Source: VAZQ01 sp963835165 (GTDB lineage Bacteria > Pseudomonadota > Alphaproteobacteria > Rhizobiales > Xanthobacteraceae). Taken from it: DNA of 64,000 nucleotides. The stretch's first letter is position 1, and every line of letters starts with the position of its first letter. The notes below the pieces were generated by a model. It saw nothing but the letters and a program-made list of their open reading frames with translations, was not told where the DNA came from and made no database searches. A program made the position numbers and the translations under genes. The DNA lies in the NCBI GenBank assembly GCA_963835165.1, contig CAWIGD010000065.1, positions 1 through 64,000 on the forward strand, in the 5' to 3' direction. Positions 13,097 through 22,236 of the stretch are shown here, in pieces.

Positions 13097-13126
13097 TATA
13101 TAGGCGCCCAGCCTGGCTTATGTCAA
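13097..13126 (-). promoter_or_regulatory. sigma-70-type promoter of the rRNA operon
   Basis: On the minus strand a perfect -35 TTGACA (13126-13121) and a -10 TATATA (13102-13097) are separated by 18 nt. Transcription should start near 13090. It lies about 400 nt upstream of 16S, and is the best promoter match noticed in the window. Confidence 0.8.
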
Positions 13127-13490
13127 CACCCGGGTGCGGAAAAAACCGCCCTCGCGGTGCAGTCGGGCAACAGCAATCTTCTTAAGTGATATAGGGGGTT
13201 TACAGCGCATTTAAAGGCCTCCGGACGCCGTACTGCGGCCACATTCCTCCGCCCCTCTTGTCATCGCTTTGGGAGGTGTCACTTCGGGGGGAACTGCGTC
13301 GGCGTCGCGGCATCTGCGGCGCACGGCTCACCCAACGATCGGGCCAGAAGACTAGGACACGGGCCGTTGACGGACCGTGAAGGGTGCGGCGTGCCGCTCC
13401 TTCAAGTCAACGCCAGTCGTCCTCGGTCGCGTTTGGCACCTGTGGTGTTGTTGCGGTGGACCGCCCGGGGGGGCGGAGGGGACGTCGGGC
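13127..13490. other. intergenic region between rRNA promoter and M23 peptidase gene
   Basis: Divergent spacer of about 360 nt. It must hold upstream elements of the rRNA promoter and the peptidase promoter. The only sure signal is GGAGGGG at 13475-13481, the ribosome site for the TTG at 13491. The peptidase frame is open back to an ATG at 13377, but the extra residues do not resemble the family. Confidence 0.55.
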
Positions 13491-15479
13491 TTGGACCAGG
13501 GCAAACGACGCGGGGCATTCCGTTCCAGCTTGGAAGCCGAGCACATCGATCTCGGCAACGAGCCTGCGTTGTCGGTCGACGGCGAAGCGAGCGGACTGGT
13601 GGACCGCCACCGCGTCTCGGTCCAATGGTTCAGCGGCACCATTCTCACCGGTCTTTGCGGCGCGGCACTGATGAGCGGCGCGGTTTTCGCAGCGCTCGAT
13701 GGCGAGACCAACTTCGCCACCGTGCCGGAGCGGGTGGAAGCGGCGCTGCGCGGCGCCGTCACCACCATTACCGATCGCGTAGCGAATGTGACCCGCAAGA
13801 CCGATCGCCTGCCGCCGCCCGGCGAGGCCAACGCGGCGCGCCAGGTCATTCGCGTGTCCACCACGACCCGTGGAAGCGGCAACCGCGAAATCGTGCGGGT
13901 GCGCCCGTTCATTCGCGTCGCGGGCAATCTATCGCTCTCGGTGTCCGAGCTTTCGGCCAACATTCCCGCCTTCAATGCGCAGAAGATCCTCGCCAAGTCC
14001 GAGGGACTTCCAGTGAGTGCCGAAGGCGCCGCCGGCGCTGAGCCGGATGCGGAGGTGTCATTCTTCACCCGCGATCTCAACATGGTCTTGCCGCGGGCAA
14101 AGATTGCGGCGGTGGCGTCCCTCGACGAGGTGCTCACTCGCGTGCGCGATGCTGCCAACTGGGACGGCAATTCAGGTCAGAAAACCGCGGCAGTGATGAC
14201 CAATGCGATGCCGGCGACGCTCACGGCCTATGCGCCCGAGCGCCACGGCGATCCCTATGCCGGTTTCGAGCCCCGCATCGTACCCGAAAACGTCACCCTG
14301 CTTCCCAAAACCACCGCGCAGGTGACCGGCGGCAATGCCTTCAACGAGCGCACCATCGTGCTCAAGAAGGGTGATTCTGTTTCCGCGATCCTGCGCGAGA
14401 TGGGCGCGACGGCGGATGAGGTAAAGGCGATAACGGCCGCGTTCGGCGGACGCGGAAAGGACAGCAGTCCGAGGGACGGCTACAAGTTGCGCGTTCTGCT
14501 CGCGCCCGGAAGCGATGTCGTCAGGCTCCGTCCGGTCCGCGTCATTATCGCGACCGAAGCCGCCGTCGAGGCGATGGTGGCGTGGTCGGAAATGGGCAAG
14601 TACGTGGCCGTCGATGTGCGCAGCGCCAACAGCGTAGCGTCCCGCGACAACGACGACGAGGACGACGGCAAGGGCGTGCGGCTCTACCAGAGCATCTACG
14701 AAACCGCGTTACGCAATCACGTGCCCCGCCCGGTGATCGACGATCTCATCCGCATTTACTCTTATGACATCGATTTCCAGCGCAAGGTTCAACCCGGCAA
14801 TTCCTTCGAGATCCTGTACGCGGGCGACGACGAGAGCCCCACTGACACCAAGACCGAAGTGTTGTTCGCTTTGCTGACGACCGGCGGCGAGACCAGAAAA
14901 TTCTATCGCTACCAGACCACCGACGACAATGTCGTCGACTACTATGACGACAGCGGCAAGAGCGCGAAGAAATTCCTGGTGCGCAAGCCGGTGTCCGAAG
15001 GGAACATCACGTCCGGCTTCGGCGGCCGCAACCATCCGCTGCTCGGCTACAGCAAGATGCATACCGGCGTGGATTGGGGCTCCTCCATGGGCACGCCGAT
15101 CTTCGCCGCGGGCAATGGCATCATCGACAAGGTCGGTTGGGAAGGCGGCTACGGCAAGTACATCCGCATCCGTCACGCCAACGGTTACGAGACCGCCTAT
15201 GGCCACATGTCGGCCTTCGCCCGCGGCATGGACGCGGGCAAGAAGGTCCGCCAGGGACAGGTGATCGGCTACGTCGGCTCCACCGGGCTCTCGACCGGCG
15301 CGCATCTGCACTACGAAATTCTGATCAATGGCCGATTCGTCGATCCGATGAAGATCAAGCTTCCGCGCGGACGGGTGCTGGAGGGTACGTTGCTCGCCGG
15401 CTTCGATCAGGAACGCACCCGGCTGGACACCATGATGACGCGCGCGAACTCACCCTCGCGCTACGCGCAGGGGCGCTGA
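13491..15479 (+). CDS. membrane-anchored M23 family metallopeptidase (murein endopeptidase type)
   Basis: About 662 residues. A transmembrane helix lies at about residues 46-69, after a short cytoplasmic tail. A LysM/OapA-like segment (VLKKGDSVSAILREMGA) lies near residue 290. The C-terminal M23 domain has the zinc ligands H524 and D528 in HTGVDW, then H572 in YGHMS and H605/H607 in AHLHYE, so it should cleave peptidoglycan cross-bridges in the periplasm. The TTG at 13491 was chosen because GGAGGGG precedes it and it gives the usual N-terminal length; ATG 13377 is the longer alternative. It is convergent with clpB across the hairpin at 15555-15584. Confidence 0.88.
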   Translation: MDQGKRRGAFRSSLEAEHIDLGNEPALSVDGEASGLVDRHRVSVQWFSGTILTGLCGAALMSGAVFAALDGETNFATVPERVEAALRGAVTTITDRVANVTRKTDRLPPPGEANAARQVIRVSTTTRGSGNREIVRVRPFIRVAGNLSLSVSELSANIPAFNAQKILAKSEGLPVSAEGAAGAEPDAEVSFFTRDLNMVLPRAKIAAVASLDEVLTRVRDAANWDGNSGQKTAAVMTNAMPATLTAYAPERHGDPYAGFEPRIVPENVTLLPKTTAQVTGGNAFNERTIVLKKGDSVSAILREMGATADEVKAITAAFGGRGKDSSPRDGYKLRVLLAPGSDVVRLRPVRVIIATEAAVEAMVAWSEMGKYVAVDVRSANSVASRDNDDEDDGKGVRLYQSIYETALRNHVPRPVIDDLIRIYSYDIDFQRKVQPGNSFEILYAGDDESPTDTKTEVLFALLTTGGETRKFYRYQTTDDNVVDYYDDSGKSAKKFLVRKPVSEGNITSGFGGRNHPLLGYSKMHTGVDWGSSMGTPIFAAGNGIIDKVGWEGGYGKYIRIRHANGYETAYGHMSAFARGMDAGKKVRQGQVIGYVGSTGLSTGAHLHYEILINGRFVDPMKIKLPRGRVLEGTLLAGFDQERTRLDTMMTRANSPSRYAQGR

Positions 15480-15554
15480 CAGCCGGACGACGGAGAGTTC
15501 TCGGTCGTCCGCCTCCGGTCTGCCGGCTCCATGGAATGTGCGGTTGCCTGATCT

Positions 15555-15584
15555 GATCCGAAAAGTCCTGCGACTTTTCGGATC
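15555..15584. terminator. GATCATGC-type hairpin between convergent M23 and clpB genes
   Basis: GATCCGAAAAGTC (15555-15567) and GACTTTTCGGATC (15572-15584) form a perfect 13-bp stem with a 4-nt loop. It lies six nucleotides from the clpB stop codon. It belongs to the same repeat family as 2911-3020 and is placed to end both transcripts. Confidence 0.65.
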
Positions 15585-15589
15585 ATGCG

Positions 15590-18184
15590 TTACGCCGCTT
15601 CCGCGAGCTTGCCGTTGAAGGTGAGGCCCTGCTTGCCTACCGACACCACGACCTTTTCGCCGTCCTTGATGCTCCCGGACAAGATCATTTCGGCGAGCGG
15701 ATCCTGCACCGACTTCTGGATCACCCGTTTGAGCGGGCGGGCGCCGTAGGCGGGATCCCAGCCCTTGTCGGCGAGCCACTCACGCGCCGACGGCTCGAGC
15801 TCGAGGGTGATCTTGCGGTCCTCCAGCAGCTTCGCCAGCCGCGCCATCTGGATGTCGACGATCTTCGTCATTTCGCTGCGCTTGAGCCGGTGGAACAGGA
15901 TGATCTCGTCGATGCGGTTGAGGAATTCGGGACGGAAATTCGCCCGCACCACCGCCATGACCTGATCGCGGACCGCGTCGGTATCCTGACCTTCCGGCTG
16001 ATTGGCCAGATATTCAGAGCCCAGGTTCGAGGTCATCACGATCAGCGTGTTGCGAAAGTCGACGGTGTGGCCCTGCCCGTCTGTCAGGCGGCCATCGTCG
16101 AGCACCTGCAGCAGCACATTGAACACGTCCGGGTGAGCCTTTTCGATCTCGTCGAACAGGATCACCTGATAGGGCCGTCGACGCACGGCTTCGGTCAGCG
16201 CCCCGCCTTCCTCGTACCCGACATAGCCCGGCGGCGCGCCGATGAGCCGCGCGACCGAATGCTTTTCCATGTACTCCGACATGTCGATGCGCAGCAGCGC
16301 CGACTCGTCGTCGAACAGGTATTCAGCCAGCGCCTTGGTCAGCTCGGTCTTGCCGACACCGGTGGGGCCCAGGAACATGAACGAGCCGATCGGCCGGTGC
16401 GGATCCTGCAAGCCCGCGCGCGCGCGGCGCACCGCCGTCGAAACCGCCCTGACGGCCTCCGTCTGGCCGATGACACGCTTGCCGAGCTGCTGCTCCATGC
16501 GCAGAAGCTTTTCCTTCTCGCCCTCGAGCATCCTGTCGACCGGCACCCCGGTCCAGCGCGAAACCACCTGCGCCACGTGATCCGCGGTCACCGCCTCCTC
16601 GACCATGGCGCCCTTGCCTTCCGCCGCCTCGACGCTCTTGAGCTTCTTCTCGATCTCCGGAATGCGGCCATAGGCGAGCTCACCCGCGCGCTGGTATTCA
16701 CCTTTGCGCTGCGCGTTGGCGAGCTCGACGCGCAGGTGATCGAGCTCGGTCTTGAGCTTCTGCGCGTCCGAAAGCTTGTCCTTCTCGGATTTCCAGCGTG
16801 CCGTCAGATCGGCGGACTGCTTTTCGAGCGACACCAATTCCTTCTCGAGCCGCTTGAGCCGCTCCTTCGAGCCTGGATCGCTCTCTTTCTTGAGTGCTTC
16901 CTGCTCGATCTTGAGCCGCACGATCTCGCGGTCGATCGAATCGAGTTCCTCGGGCTTGGAATCGACCTGCATCTTGAGCCGCGCAGCAGCCTCGTCGATC
17001 AGATCGATCGCCTTGTCCGGAAGAAAGCGGTCGGTGATGTAGCGGTTCGACAGCGTCGCCGCCGCCACGATCGCAGAATTGGTGATGCGGACACCGTGGT
17101 GCTGCTCGTATCTGTCCTTCAGGCCGCGCAGGATCGAAATCGTATCTTCGACCGTGGGCTCGCTGACAAAGACCGGCTGGAAGCGACGGGCGAGCGCGGC
17201 GTCCTTTTCGACGTGCTTCTTGTACTCGTCGAGGGTGGTTGCACCGACACAATGAAGCTCGCCCCGTGCAAGCGCCGGCTTGAGCAGGTTCGACGCGTCC
17301 ATGGCGCCGTCAGCCTTGCCGGCCCCGACCAGCGTGTGCATCTCGTCGATGAACAAGATGATGCCGCCGTCCGAAGACGTCACCTCCTGCAGCACGGCCT
17401 TGAGCCGCTCTTCGAACTCGCCGCGATATTTCGCGCCGGCGATCAAGGCACCCATGTCGAGCGCAAGCAGCTTCTTGTCGTGCAGGCTCTCCGGCACGTC
17501 GCCGTTGACGATGCGCTGGGCGAGACCCTCGACGATGGCGGTCTTGCCGACACCGGGTTCGCCGATCAGCACCGGGTTGTTCTTCGTGCGGCGGGAGAGC
17601 ACCTGGATGGTGCGCCGGATTTCCTCGTCGCGCCCGATCACGGGGTCGATCTTGCCGTCGCGCGCGGCCTGGGTGAGATCGCGCGCGTATTTTTTCAGCG
17701 CGTCATAGGCGTTTTCGGCGGAGCTTGTGTCGGCCGTGCGGCCCTTGCGCAACGCGTTGATGGCCTCGTTGAGGTTCTGCGGCGTGACGCCGGCGCGCGC
17801 CAGAATCTTTCCGGCCTCGCTGTCTTTCTCGAGCGCGAGCGCCAGCAGCAGGCGCTCGACGGTGACGTAGCTGTCGCCGGCCTTTTCCGCGACCTTCTGG
17901 GCCTGATCGAATACCCGCGCGAGCGCCGGTGCCAGATAGACTTGGCCAGCGCCGCTGCCCGAGACCTTCGGCAACTTGGCGAGAGCGGCCTCGACCGCCG
18001 CGAGCGCCTCGCGCGACCGGCCGCCGGCGCGGTCAATCAGGCCACTGGCCAACCCTTCGGGGTCGTCCAGCAGAACCTTGAGCAGATGCTCGGTTGCGAA
18101 TTGCTGTTGGCCCTCGCGCAGCGCGAGCGACTGGGCAGATTGAACGAACCCGCGGGCGCGGTCCGTGAATTTCTCGAAATCCAT
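15590..18184 (-). CDS. clpB: ATP-dependent disaggregase ClpB
   Basis: A Hsp100 chaperone of 864 residues that, with DnaK/DnaJ/GrpE, pulls proteins out of aggregates in the cytoplasm. Domain order is standard: Clp-N repeats (about 1-145), first AAA+ with Walker A GEPGVGKT (about 206-213), a long coiled-coil middle domain (about 400-520), and second AAA+ with GPTGVGKT (about 607-614) and the GYVGYEEGG pore loop. ClpA-type IGF loops for ClpP binding are absent, as expected for ClpB. The ATG at 18184 (MDFEKF) follows GGGAG; an in-frame ATG upstream gives an unusual extension. It is divergent from the MOSC gene. No convincing sigma-32 promoter was found. Confidence 0.96.
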   Translation of the reverse strand: MDFEKFTDRARGFVQSAQSLALREGQQQFATEHLLKVLLDDPEGLASGLIDRAGGRSREALAAVEAALAKLPKVSGSGAGQVYLAPALARVFDQAQKVAEKAGDSYVTVERLLLALALEKDSEAGKILARAGVTPQNLNEAINALRKGRTADTSSAENAYDALKKYARDLTQAARDGKIDPVIGRDEEIRRTIQVLSRRTKNNPVLIGEPGVGKTAIVEGLAQRIVNGDVPESLHDKKLLALDMGALIAGAKYRGEFEERLKAVLQEVTSSDGGIILFIDEMHTLVGAGKADGAMDASNLLKPALARGELHCVGATTLDEYKKHVEKDAALARRFQPVFVSEPTVEDTISILRGLKDRYEQHHGVRITNSAIVAAATLSNRYITDRFLPDKAIDLIDEAAARLKMQVDSKPEELDSIDREIVRLKIEQEALKKESDPGSKERLKRLEKELVSLEKQSADLTARWKSEKDKLSDAQKLKTELDHLRVELANAQRKGEYQRAGELAYGRIPEIEKKLKSVEAAEGKGAMVEEAVTADHVAQVVSRWTGVPVDRMLEGEKEKLLRMEQQLGKRVIGQTEAVRAVSTAVRRARAGLQDPHRPIGSFMFLGPTGVGKTELTKALAEYLFDDESALLRIDMSEYMEKHSVARLIGAPPGYVGYEEGGALTEAVRRRPYQVILFDEIEKAHPDVFNVLLQVLDDGRLTDGQGHTVDFRNTLIVMTSNLGSEYLANQPEGQDTDAVRDQVMAVVRANFRPEFLNRIDEIILFHRLKRSEMTKIVDIQMARLAKLLEDRKITLELEPSAREWLADKGWDPAYGARPLKRVIQKSVQDPLAEMILSGSIKDGEKVVVSVGKQGLTFNGKLAEAA

Positions 18185-18390
18185 AACGTCTCCCTCGGCC
18201 TGCCCCTCCGCCCATGCGGCACGAAAGTGCATCCAAATAAGCCAATTAACCGCGAACGATCAATGGCGCCAACCCCGAATGGCGGCCGGCAAATCCTATG
18301 TGGGAATTCACGATTTGCGGCGGAAGAGCCGGTCGCGGATTTTCGCGCGCGGCCTAGGCAGGCGGCGGCCTGGCGGCTTACAAGCCTCGC

Positions 18391-19158
18391 ATGAGCGCCG
18401 AAATTCCGCGCATCCACGGCATCTACCGCTATCCGGTGAAGGGCCTTTCCCCCGAGGCGCTCACGGGGACCAGGCTTGCGGTCGGCGAGACGCTGCCGGC
18501 CGACCGGCTCTATGCCATCGAGAATGGGCCCTCGGGCTTCGACCCCGCCGCCCCGCGTTACCAGCCCAAGCAGCGCTATCTGATGCTCATGCGCAACGAG
18601 CGGCTGGCGAGGTTACGCACCCGCTACGAGGACGCGAACCACACGCTGGCGATCGAACTGGACGGCCGTGAAGCCGCGCGCGGCGACCTGCATACAGCGG
18701 ACGGCCGCGCGACGATCGAGCGATTCTTCGCCGACTTCTGCGCCGACGAGCTTCGCGGGCCGCCGCGCCTGCTGCACGCGCCGGGCTTCAGCTTCTCCGA
18801 CGTTGCACGCAAGGTCGTGTCGATCGTCAATTTGGCGTCCGTGGCCGCGATCGAAAATCTGGTGGGGATGCCGGTGCATCCGCTACGCTTTCGCGCCAAC
18901 CTCTACGTGACGGACTGGCCAGCCTGGCGCGAGTTCGATCTGGTCGGGCAGGAGATCGCGATCGGCAAGGAGGCACGGCTCAAGATCGTCAAGCCGATCG
19001 TGCGCTGTGCCGCGATCGACGTCGATCCCGATACCGGCATCCGTGATCTGTCGATCCCGCACGCGCTGATGCGGAGCTTCGGCCACGCCAATTGTGGAGT
19101 TTATGCCGAGGTGGTGAATGCCGGTGAGATCGTTCCCGGCAATGAGCTGCGCGGCTGA
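18391..19158 (+). CDS. MOSC domain protein
   Basis: A 255-residue protein with a MOSC N-terminal beta-barrel (about 7-110, opening IHGIYRYPVKGLSPEAL) followed by a MOSC domain. The region IVKPIVRCAAIDVDPDTG holds the conserved cysteine expected to contact the molybdenum cofactor or a sulfur. Members include YcbX and the mitochondrial amidoxime-reducing component, which reduce N-hydroxylated compounds. Here no ferredoxin domain is fused, so an electron donor must be separate. It is divergent from clpB and convergent with metW over a 31-nt gap. The exact substrate is unknown. Confidence 0.88.
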   Translation: MSAEIPRIHGIYRYPVKGLSPEALTGTRLAVGETLPADRLYAIENGPSGFDPAAPRYQPKQRYLMLMRNERLARLRTRYEDANHTLAIELDGREAARGDLHTADGRATIERFFADFCADELRGPPRLLHAPGFSFSDVARKVVSIVNLASVAAIENLVGMPVHPLRFRANLYVTDWPAWREFDLVGQEIAIGKEARLKIVKPIVRCAAIDVDPDTGIRDLSIPHALMRSFGHANCGVYAEVVNAGEIVPGNELRG

Positions 19159-19189
19159 CCTCGTCGGCTTTGCGTCCCCGGCCCGCCGG

Positions 19190-19858
19190 TCATTCCCGTC
19201 TGCTCAACAGGAACACCGCCTGCTCGCCGAGCAGGTTCCAGAACCACCACGGCGCGTTCAAGCGCAGCGCACGTCCCCAGGGATTGAACGCCACCGCCTT
19301 CTCCATCTTGGCGCCGACCACGTGACAGAGCTGACGGAAATCCTTGATGGTGCAGAAATGGATGTTGGGAGAGTCCCACCAAGCGTACGGCAGGTTGTCG
19401 GTGCGCGGCATGTGTCCGCCCAGCAGGAGTTGAAGGCGGATACCCCAATGTCCGAAATTGGGGAACGACACGACCGCGTGCCGGCCGATGCGCAACATAT
19501 GTTCCAGCACGACGCGCGGGTGCCGTGTCGCCTGCAGCGTCTGCGAGAGAATGACGTAATCGAAGGCATCGTCGGGGTAGTCCGACAGGTCGGTGTCGGC
19601 GTCACCCTGAATCACGGCGAGCCCCTTCGCCACGCACTCGTTCACGCCCTCGCGTGACAGTTCGATGCCGCGCCCATCGACGCCCCGCGTCTCGGCGAGC
19701 AGACGCAGCAGTTCGCCGTCGCCACAACCGACGTCGAGGACCTTGGCGCCCGGCGCCACCATTTCGGCGACCACGACCAGATCGACGCGGGCCCCGCCGT
19801 GCGTGCGGGCCGCGTCCGCCATGGTCAGGTCCTGTTTGAGGCGCGTCAGCATGGTCAT
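19190..19858 (-). CDS. metW: MetW, methionine biosynthesis protein
   Basis: A 222-residue class I methyltransferase-fold protein with the SAM motif KVLDVGCGDGELL at about residues 39-51, plus YVILSQTLQATRHP and NFGHWGIRLQLLLGGHMP, which are characteristic of MetW. In proteobacteria it works with MetX in homoserine acylation for methionine synthesis; the methyl-transfer activity itself is not established. Its ATG overlaps the metX stop by four bases (ATGA at 19855-19858), so the two are translationally coupled. ATG codons at residues 3 and 13 are alternative starts. Confidence 0.93.
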   Translation of the reverse strand: MTMLTRLKQDLTMADAARTHGGARVDLVVVAEMVAPGAKVLDVGCGDGELLRLLAETRGVDGRGIELSREGVNECVAKGLAVIQGDADTDLSDYPDDAFDYVILSQTLQATRHPRVVLEHMLRIGRHAVVSFPNFGHWGIRLQLLLGGHMPRTDNLPYAWWDSPNIHFCTIKDFRQLCHVVGAKMEKAVAFNPWGRALRLNAPWWFWNLLGEQAVFLLSRRE

Positions 19859-21051
19859 GCCCGCGCCGGTGAAAGGCCGCGCGCTTTCGCGGCGCCTTCG
19901 AGGAAGCCGCTTACGATGGCGAATAGTTCGGGCTCCTCGAGCAAAAAGGCGTCATGGCCCTTGTCGGTCACGATCTCGGCAAACGAAACGCGCGCGCCGC
20001 CGGCGTTGAGCGCGTGCACGATGGCCCGCGAGTCCGACGTGGGGAACAGCCAGTCCGACGTGAATGAGATCACGCAGAATCGCGTTGGCGTATCCTTGAA
20101 CGCCTGTGCCAGCACGCCGCCGCAATCTGCCGCGAGATCGAAATAGTCCATCGCGCGGGTGAGATAGAGATAGGAATTGGCGTCGAAGCGCTCGACGAAG
20201 CTGATGCCCTGGTGGCGCAGATAACTCTCCACCTGAAAGTCGGCATCGAAGGAAAACGTGGGATTGTCACGGTCCTGGAACCGGCGGCCGAACTTGCGGT
20301 GCAACGCCGCGTCTGAAAGATAAGTGATGTGGGCGCCCATGCGCGCCACCGCGAGGCCGCGCCTCGGATTGCTGCCTTCCGCGAAATAGCGCCCCTGCCG
20401 CCATTCCGGATCGGCCATGACCGCCTGGCGGCCAACTTCGTGGAAGGCAATGTTCTGCGCCGAATGACGGGTCGAGGTCGCGATCGGAAGCGCGGAGAAT
20501 ACCCGCCGCGGATAGCTCGCGCACCATTGCAGCACCTGCATGCCGCCCATGGAGCCACCGGCGATCGAGAACAGCGAGTCAATTCCGAGATGGTCGAGCA
20601 GCATGGCCTGCGCGCGCACCATGTCGCGAATCGTGATGACCGGAAAGTCGAGCCCCCACGGCATGCCGGTGGCCGGATTGGTGGAGGCCGGGCCGGTGGC
20701 GCCCATGCAGCCGCCGACCACATTCGGGCAGATCACGAAGTAGCGCTGGGTGTCGATCGGCCGGCCGGGGCCCACCATGGTTTCCCACCATCCCGCCTTC
20801 TGGGTCACCGGATGCAGGTTGGCGACGTGCTGATCGCCGGTGAGGGCGTGGCACACCAGCACCGCATTGCTGCGCTCGGCATTGAGCGTACCGTAGGTCT
20901 GGTAGGCGATCTGGAACGGTGCGAGGTCGATGCCGGCGTCGAGCCGGAGCGGACTGTCCATCCCGAAACGCACGACCGGCGAATGGGGGCTATCGGCCTC
21001 GCGCGCGCGGTCGGCGGCATCAAGTGCGACGCTGAAATCGGCCTCGACCAT
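19855..21051 (-). CDS. metX: homoserine O-acyltransferase MetX
   Basis: A 398-residue alpha/beta-hydrolase fold enzyme that acylates homoserine, the first committed step to methionine. The catalytic triad is visible: S167 in GGSMGG, D333 in FTSDWLF and H366 in DKGHDAF; CHALTGDQH (about 68-75) is the acyl-CoA-side loop. Family enzymes use acetyl-CoA or succinyl-CoA, and the sequence alone does not settle which. It is the first gene of metX-metW, divergent from the chorismate mutase gene. Confidence 0.94.
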   Translation of the reverse strand: MVEADFSVALDAADRAREADSPHSPVVRFGMDSPLRLDAGIDLAPFQIAYQTYGTLNAERSNAVLVCHALTGDQHVANLHPVTQKAGWWETMVGPGRPIDTQRYFVICPNVVGGCMGATGPASTNPATGMPWGLDFPVITIRDMVRAQAMLLDHLGIDSLFSIAGGSMGGMQVLQWCASYPRRVFSALPIATSTRHSAQNIAFHEVGRQAVMADPEWRQGRYFAEGSNPRRGLAVARMGAHITYLSDAALHRKFGRRFQDRDNPTFSFDADFQVESYLRHQGISFVERFDANSYLYLTRAMDYFDLAADCGGVLAQAFKDTPTRFCVISFTSDWLFPTSDSRAIVHALNAGGARVSFAEIVTDKGHDAFLLEEPELFAIVSGFLEGAAKARGLSPARA

Positions 21052-21234
21052 CTCTAAACAACCCGGCCGGCGAAGCGAAAGGACTTGGCACGGCTGGCCT
21101 GGAAACGGGCCGCCGCGACCGGCTTAGATAGGCCGCAGGGCGCTGCTGTCAATGTTTTCTTTGCTTTCAGCCGTTGCCCCACCTATCTATGCCGCGCCCG
21201 CGCAGGGGTTTTATCGCGAGCGCGAAGAAGCACC

Positions 21235-22107
21235 ATGACGAAGCCGTCCCGCACCGAGACACCTTCGCTCACCGAGTTGCGGCGCGAGATCGACCGCATC
21301 GACGAGATGATGCATGGGCTCCTGATGGAGCGCGCCGAGATCATCGATCGTCTGATCTCAGCGAAGCAGACGCAGGAGTCCGGCTCCGCGTTCCGCCCCG
21401 CGCGGGAGGCGGACATGATGCGGCGGCTGGTCGATCGCCACAAAGGGATCCTGCCGCTCGACACCGTCGAGAGTATCTGGCGTGTCATTATCTCGACGTT
21501 TACCTACGTGCAGGCGCCGTTCTCGGTGCACGCCGACCTGTCGGCGGGCGATGCTGCGATGCGCGATTCCGCCCGCTTTCATTTTGGCTTCACCGTGCCG
21601 TTCGTGCCGCATATGGGCGCGGCAAGCGTCGTCGCGGCCGTCTCCGACTCCAAGGGCGATCTCGGCCTGGTGCCGGCCTTCGGCGTGGCGGGCATCGGCG
21701 CATGGTGGAATGCGCTCGAGTTCGATACGGCCCCGAAAATCATTGCGCGGCTGCCCTTCGTCGACCGCGCCAACCATCCGGCCGCCGCGCCGGTGTTCGT
21801 CGTTTCGCGCGCCGCGGCCGACTCGATGGTCAAGGAGGTCGAGGTGTGGAGCGTGCGGGTTGCCGGCTGGAGCACGGCGGCGACGCTGGCGCTCGAGCCT
21901 CTCGCCGAAGTGATCGCGGCGCCGGATCGCGCGTTCGACGGCGCAGCGCTGCTCATATCGGTGCCCGCAGGTGGCGACATCGGGAGGGTGACCGATGCGC
22001 TGGTCGAGGCCGGCGCCTCGGTACGTGCCTCGGCCCTCGTCGGGAGCCACGCGACCCGCTATAGGGTCTCGGCCGAAGGCGCACGACCGATCCCGACCGG
22101 CCGGTGA
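21235..22107 (+). CDS. chorismate mutase (AroQ type) with a C-terminal domain
   Basis: A 290-residue protein. Residues about 9-95 are an AroQ chorismate mutase: LTELRREIDRIDEMMHGLLMERAEIIDRL carries the arginine and acidic residues of the helical active site. The remaining 190 residues include FTVPFVPHMGAASVVAA and LGLVPAFG and resemble the PheA-like extension seen in Hyphomicrobiales orthologues, but I do not claim prephenate dehydratase activity. It converts chorismate to prephenate, the substrate of tyrC two genes on. The ATG at 21235 was chosen over an upstream in-frame start lacking conserved residues. It heads the cluster with hisC and tyrC. Confidence 0.88.
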   Translation: MTKPSRTETPSLTELRREIDRIDEMMHGLLMERAEIIDRLISAKQTQESGSAFRPAREADMMRRLVDRHKGILPLDTVESIWRVIISTFTYVQAPFSVHADLSAGDAAMRDSARFHFGFTVPFVPHMGAASVVAAVSDSKGDLGLVPAFGVAGIGAWWNALEFDTAPKIIARLPFVDRANHPAAAPVFVVSRAAADSMVKEVEVWSVRVAGWSTAATLALEPLAEVIAAPDRAFDGAALLISVPAGGDIGRVTDALVEAGASVRASALVGSHATRYRVSAEGARPIPTGR

Positions 22108-22236
22108 TCAAACCCTGCCATCGCCCGCAGGCGGGAGATCCAAGAACCGGCGATGAAGCACTGTGAGCGCATGATATTTTCGGTAATGACTGGGTGCTCC
22201 TCGCGGCGGAGCATGAGAGCAAGCAAGGTTCGTGAA

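Noticed and set aside
13377..13490. N-terminal extension of the M23 peptidase from ATG 13377
   Set aside because: The extra residues are cysteine- and glycine-rich and unlike the family, and the TTG at 13491 has the ribosome site.
18233..18241. Heat-shock sigma-32 promoter before clpB
   Set aside because: CTTATTTGG on the minus strand resembles a -10 box, but no CTTGAA-like -35 box lies at the right distance.
15890..18394. Plus-strand open frame of 834 codons antisense to clpB
   Set aside because: Shadow of clpB; no recognisable domain and no ribosome site.
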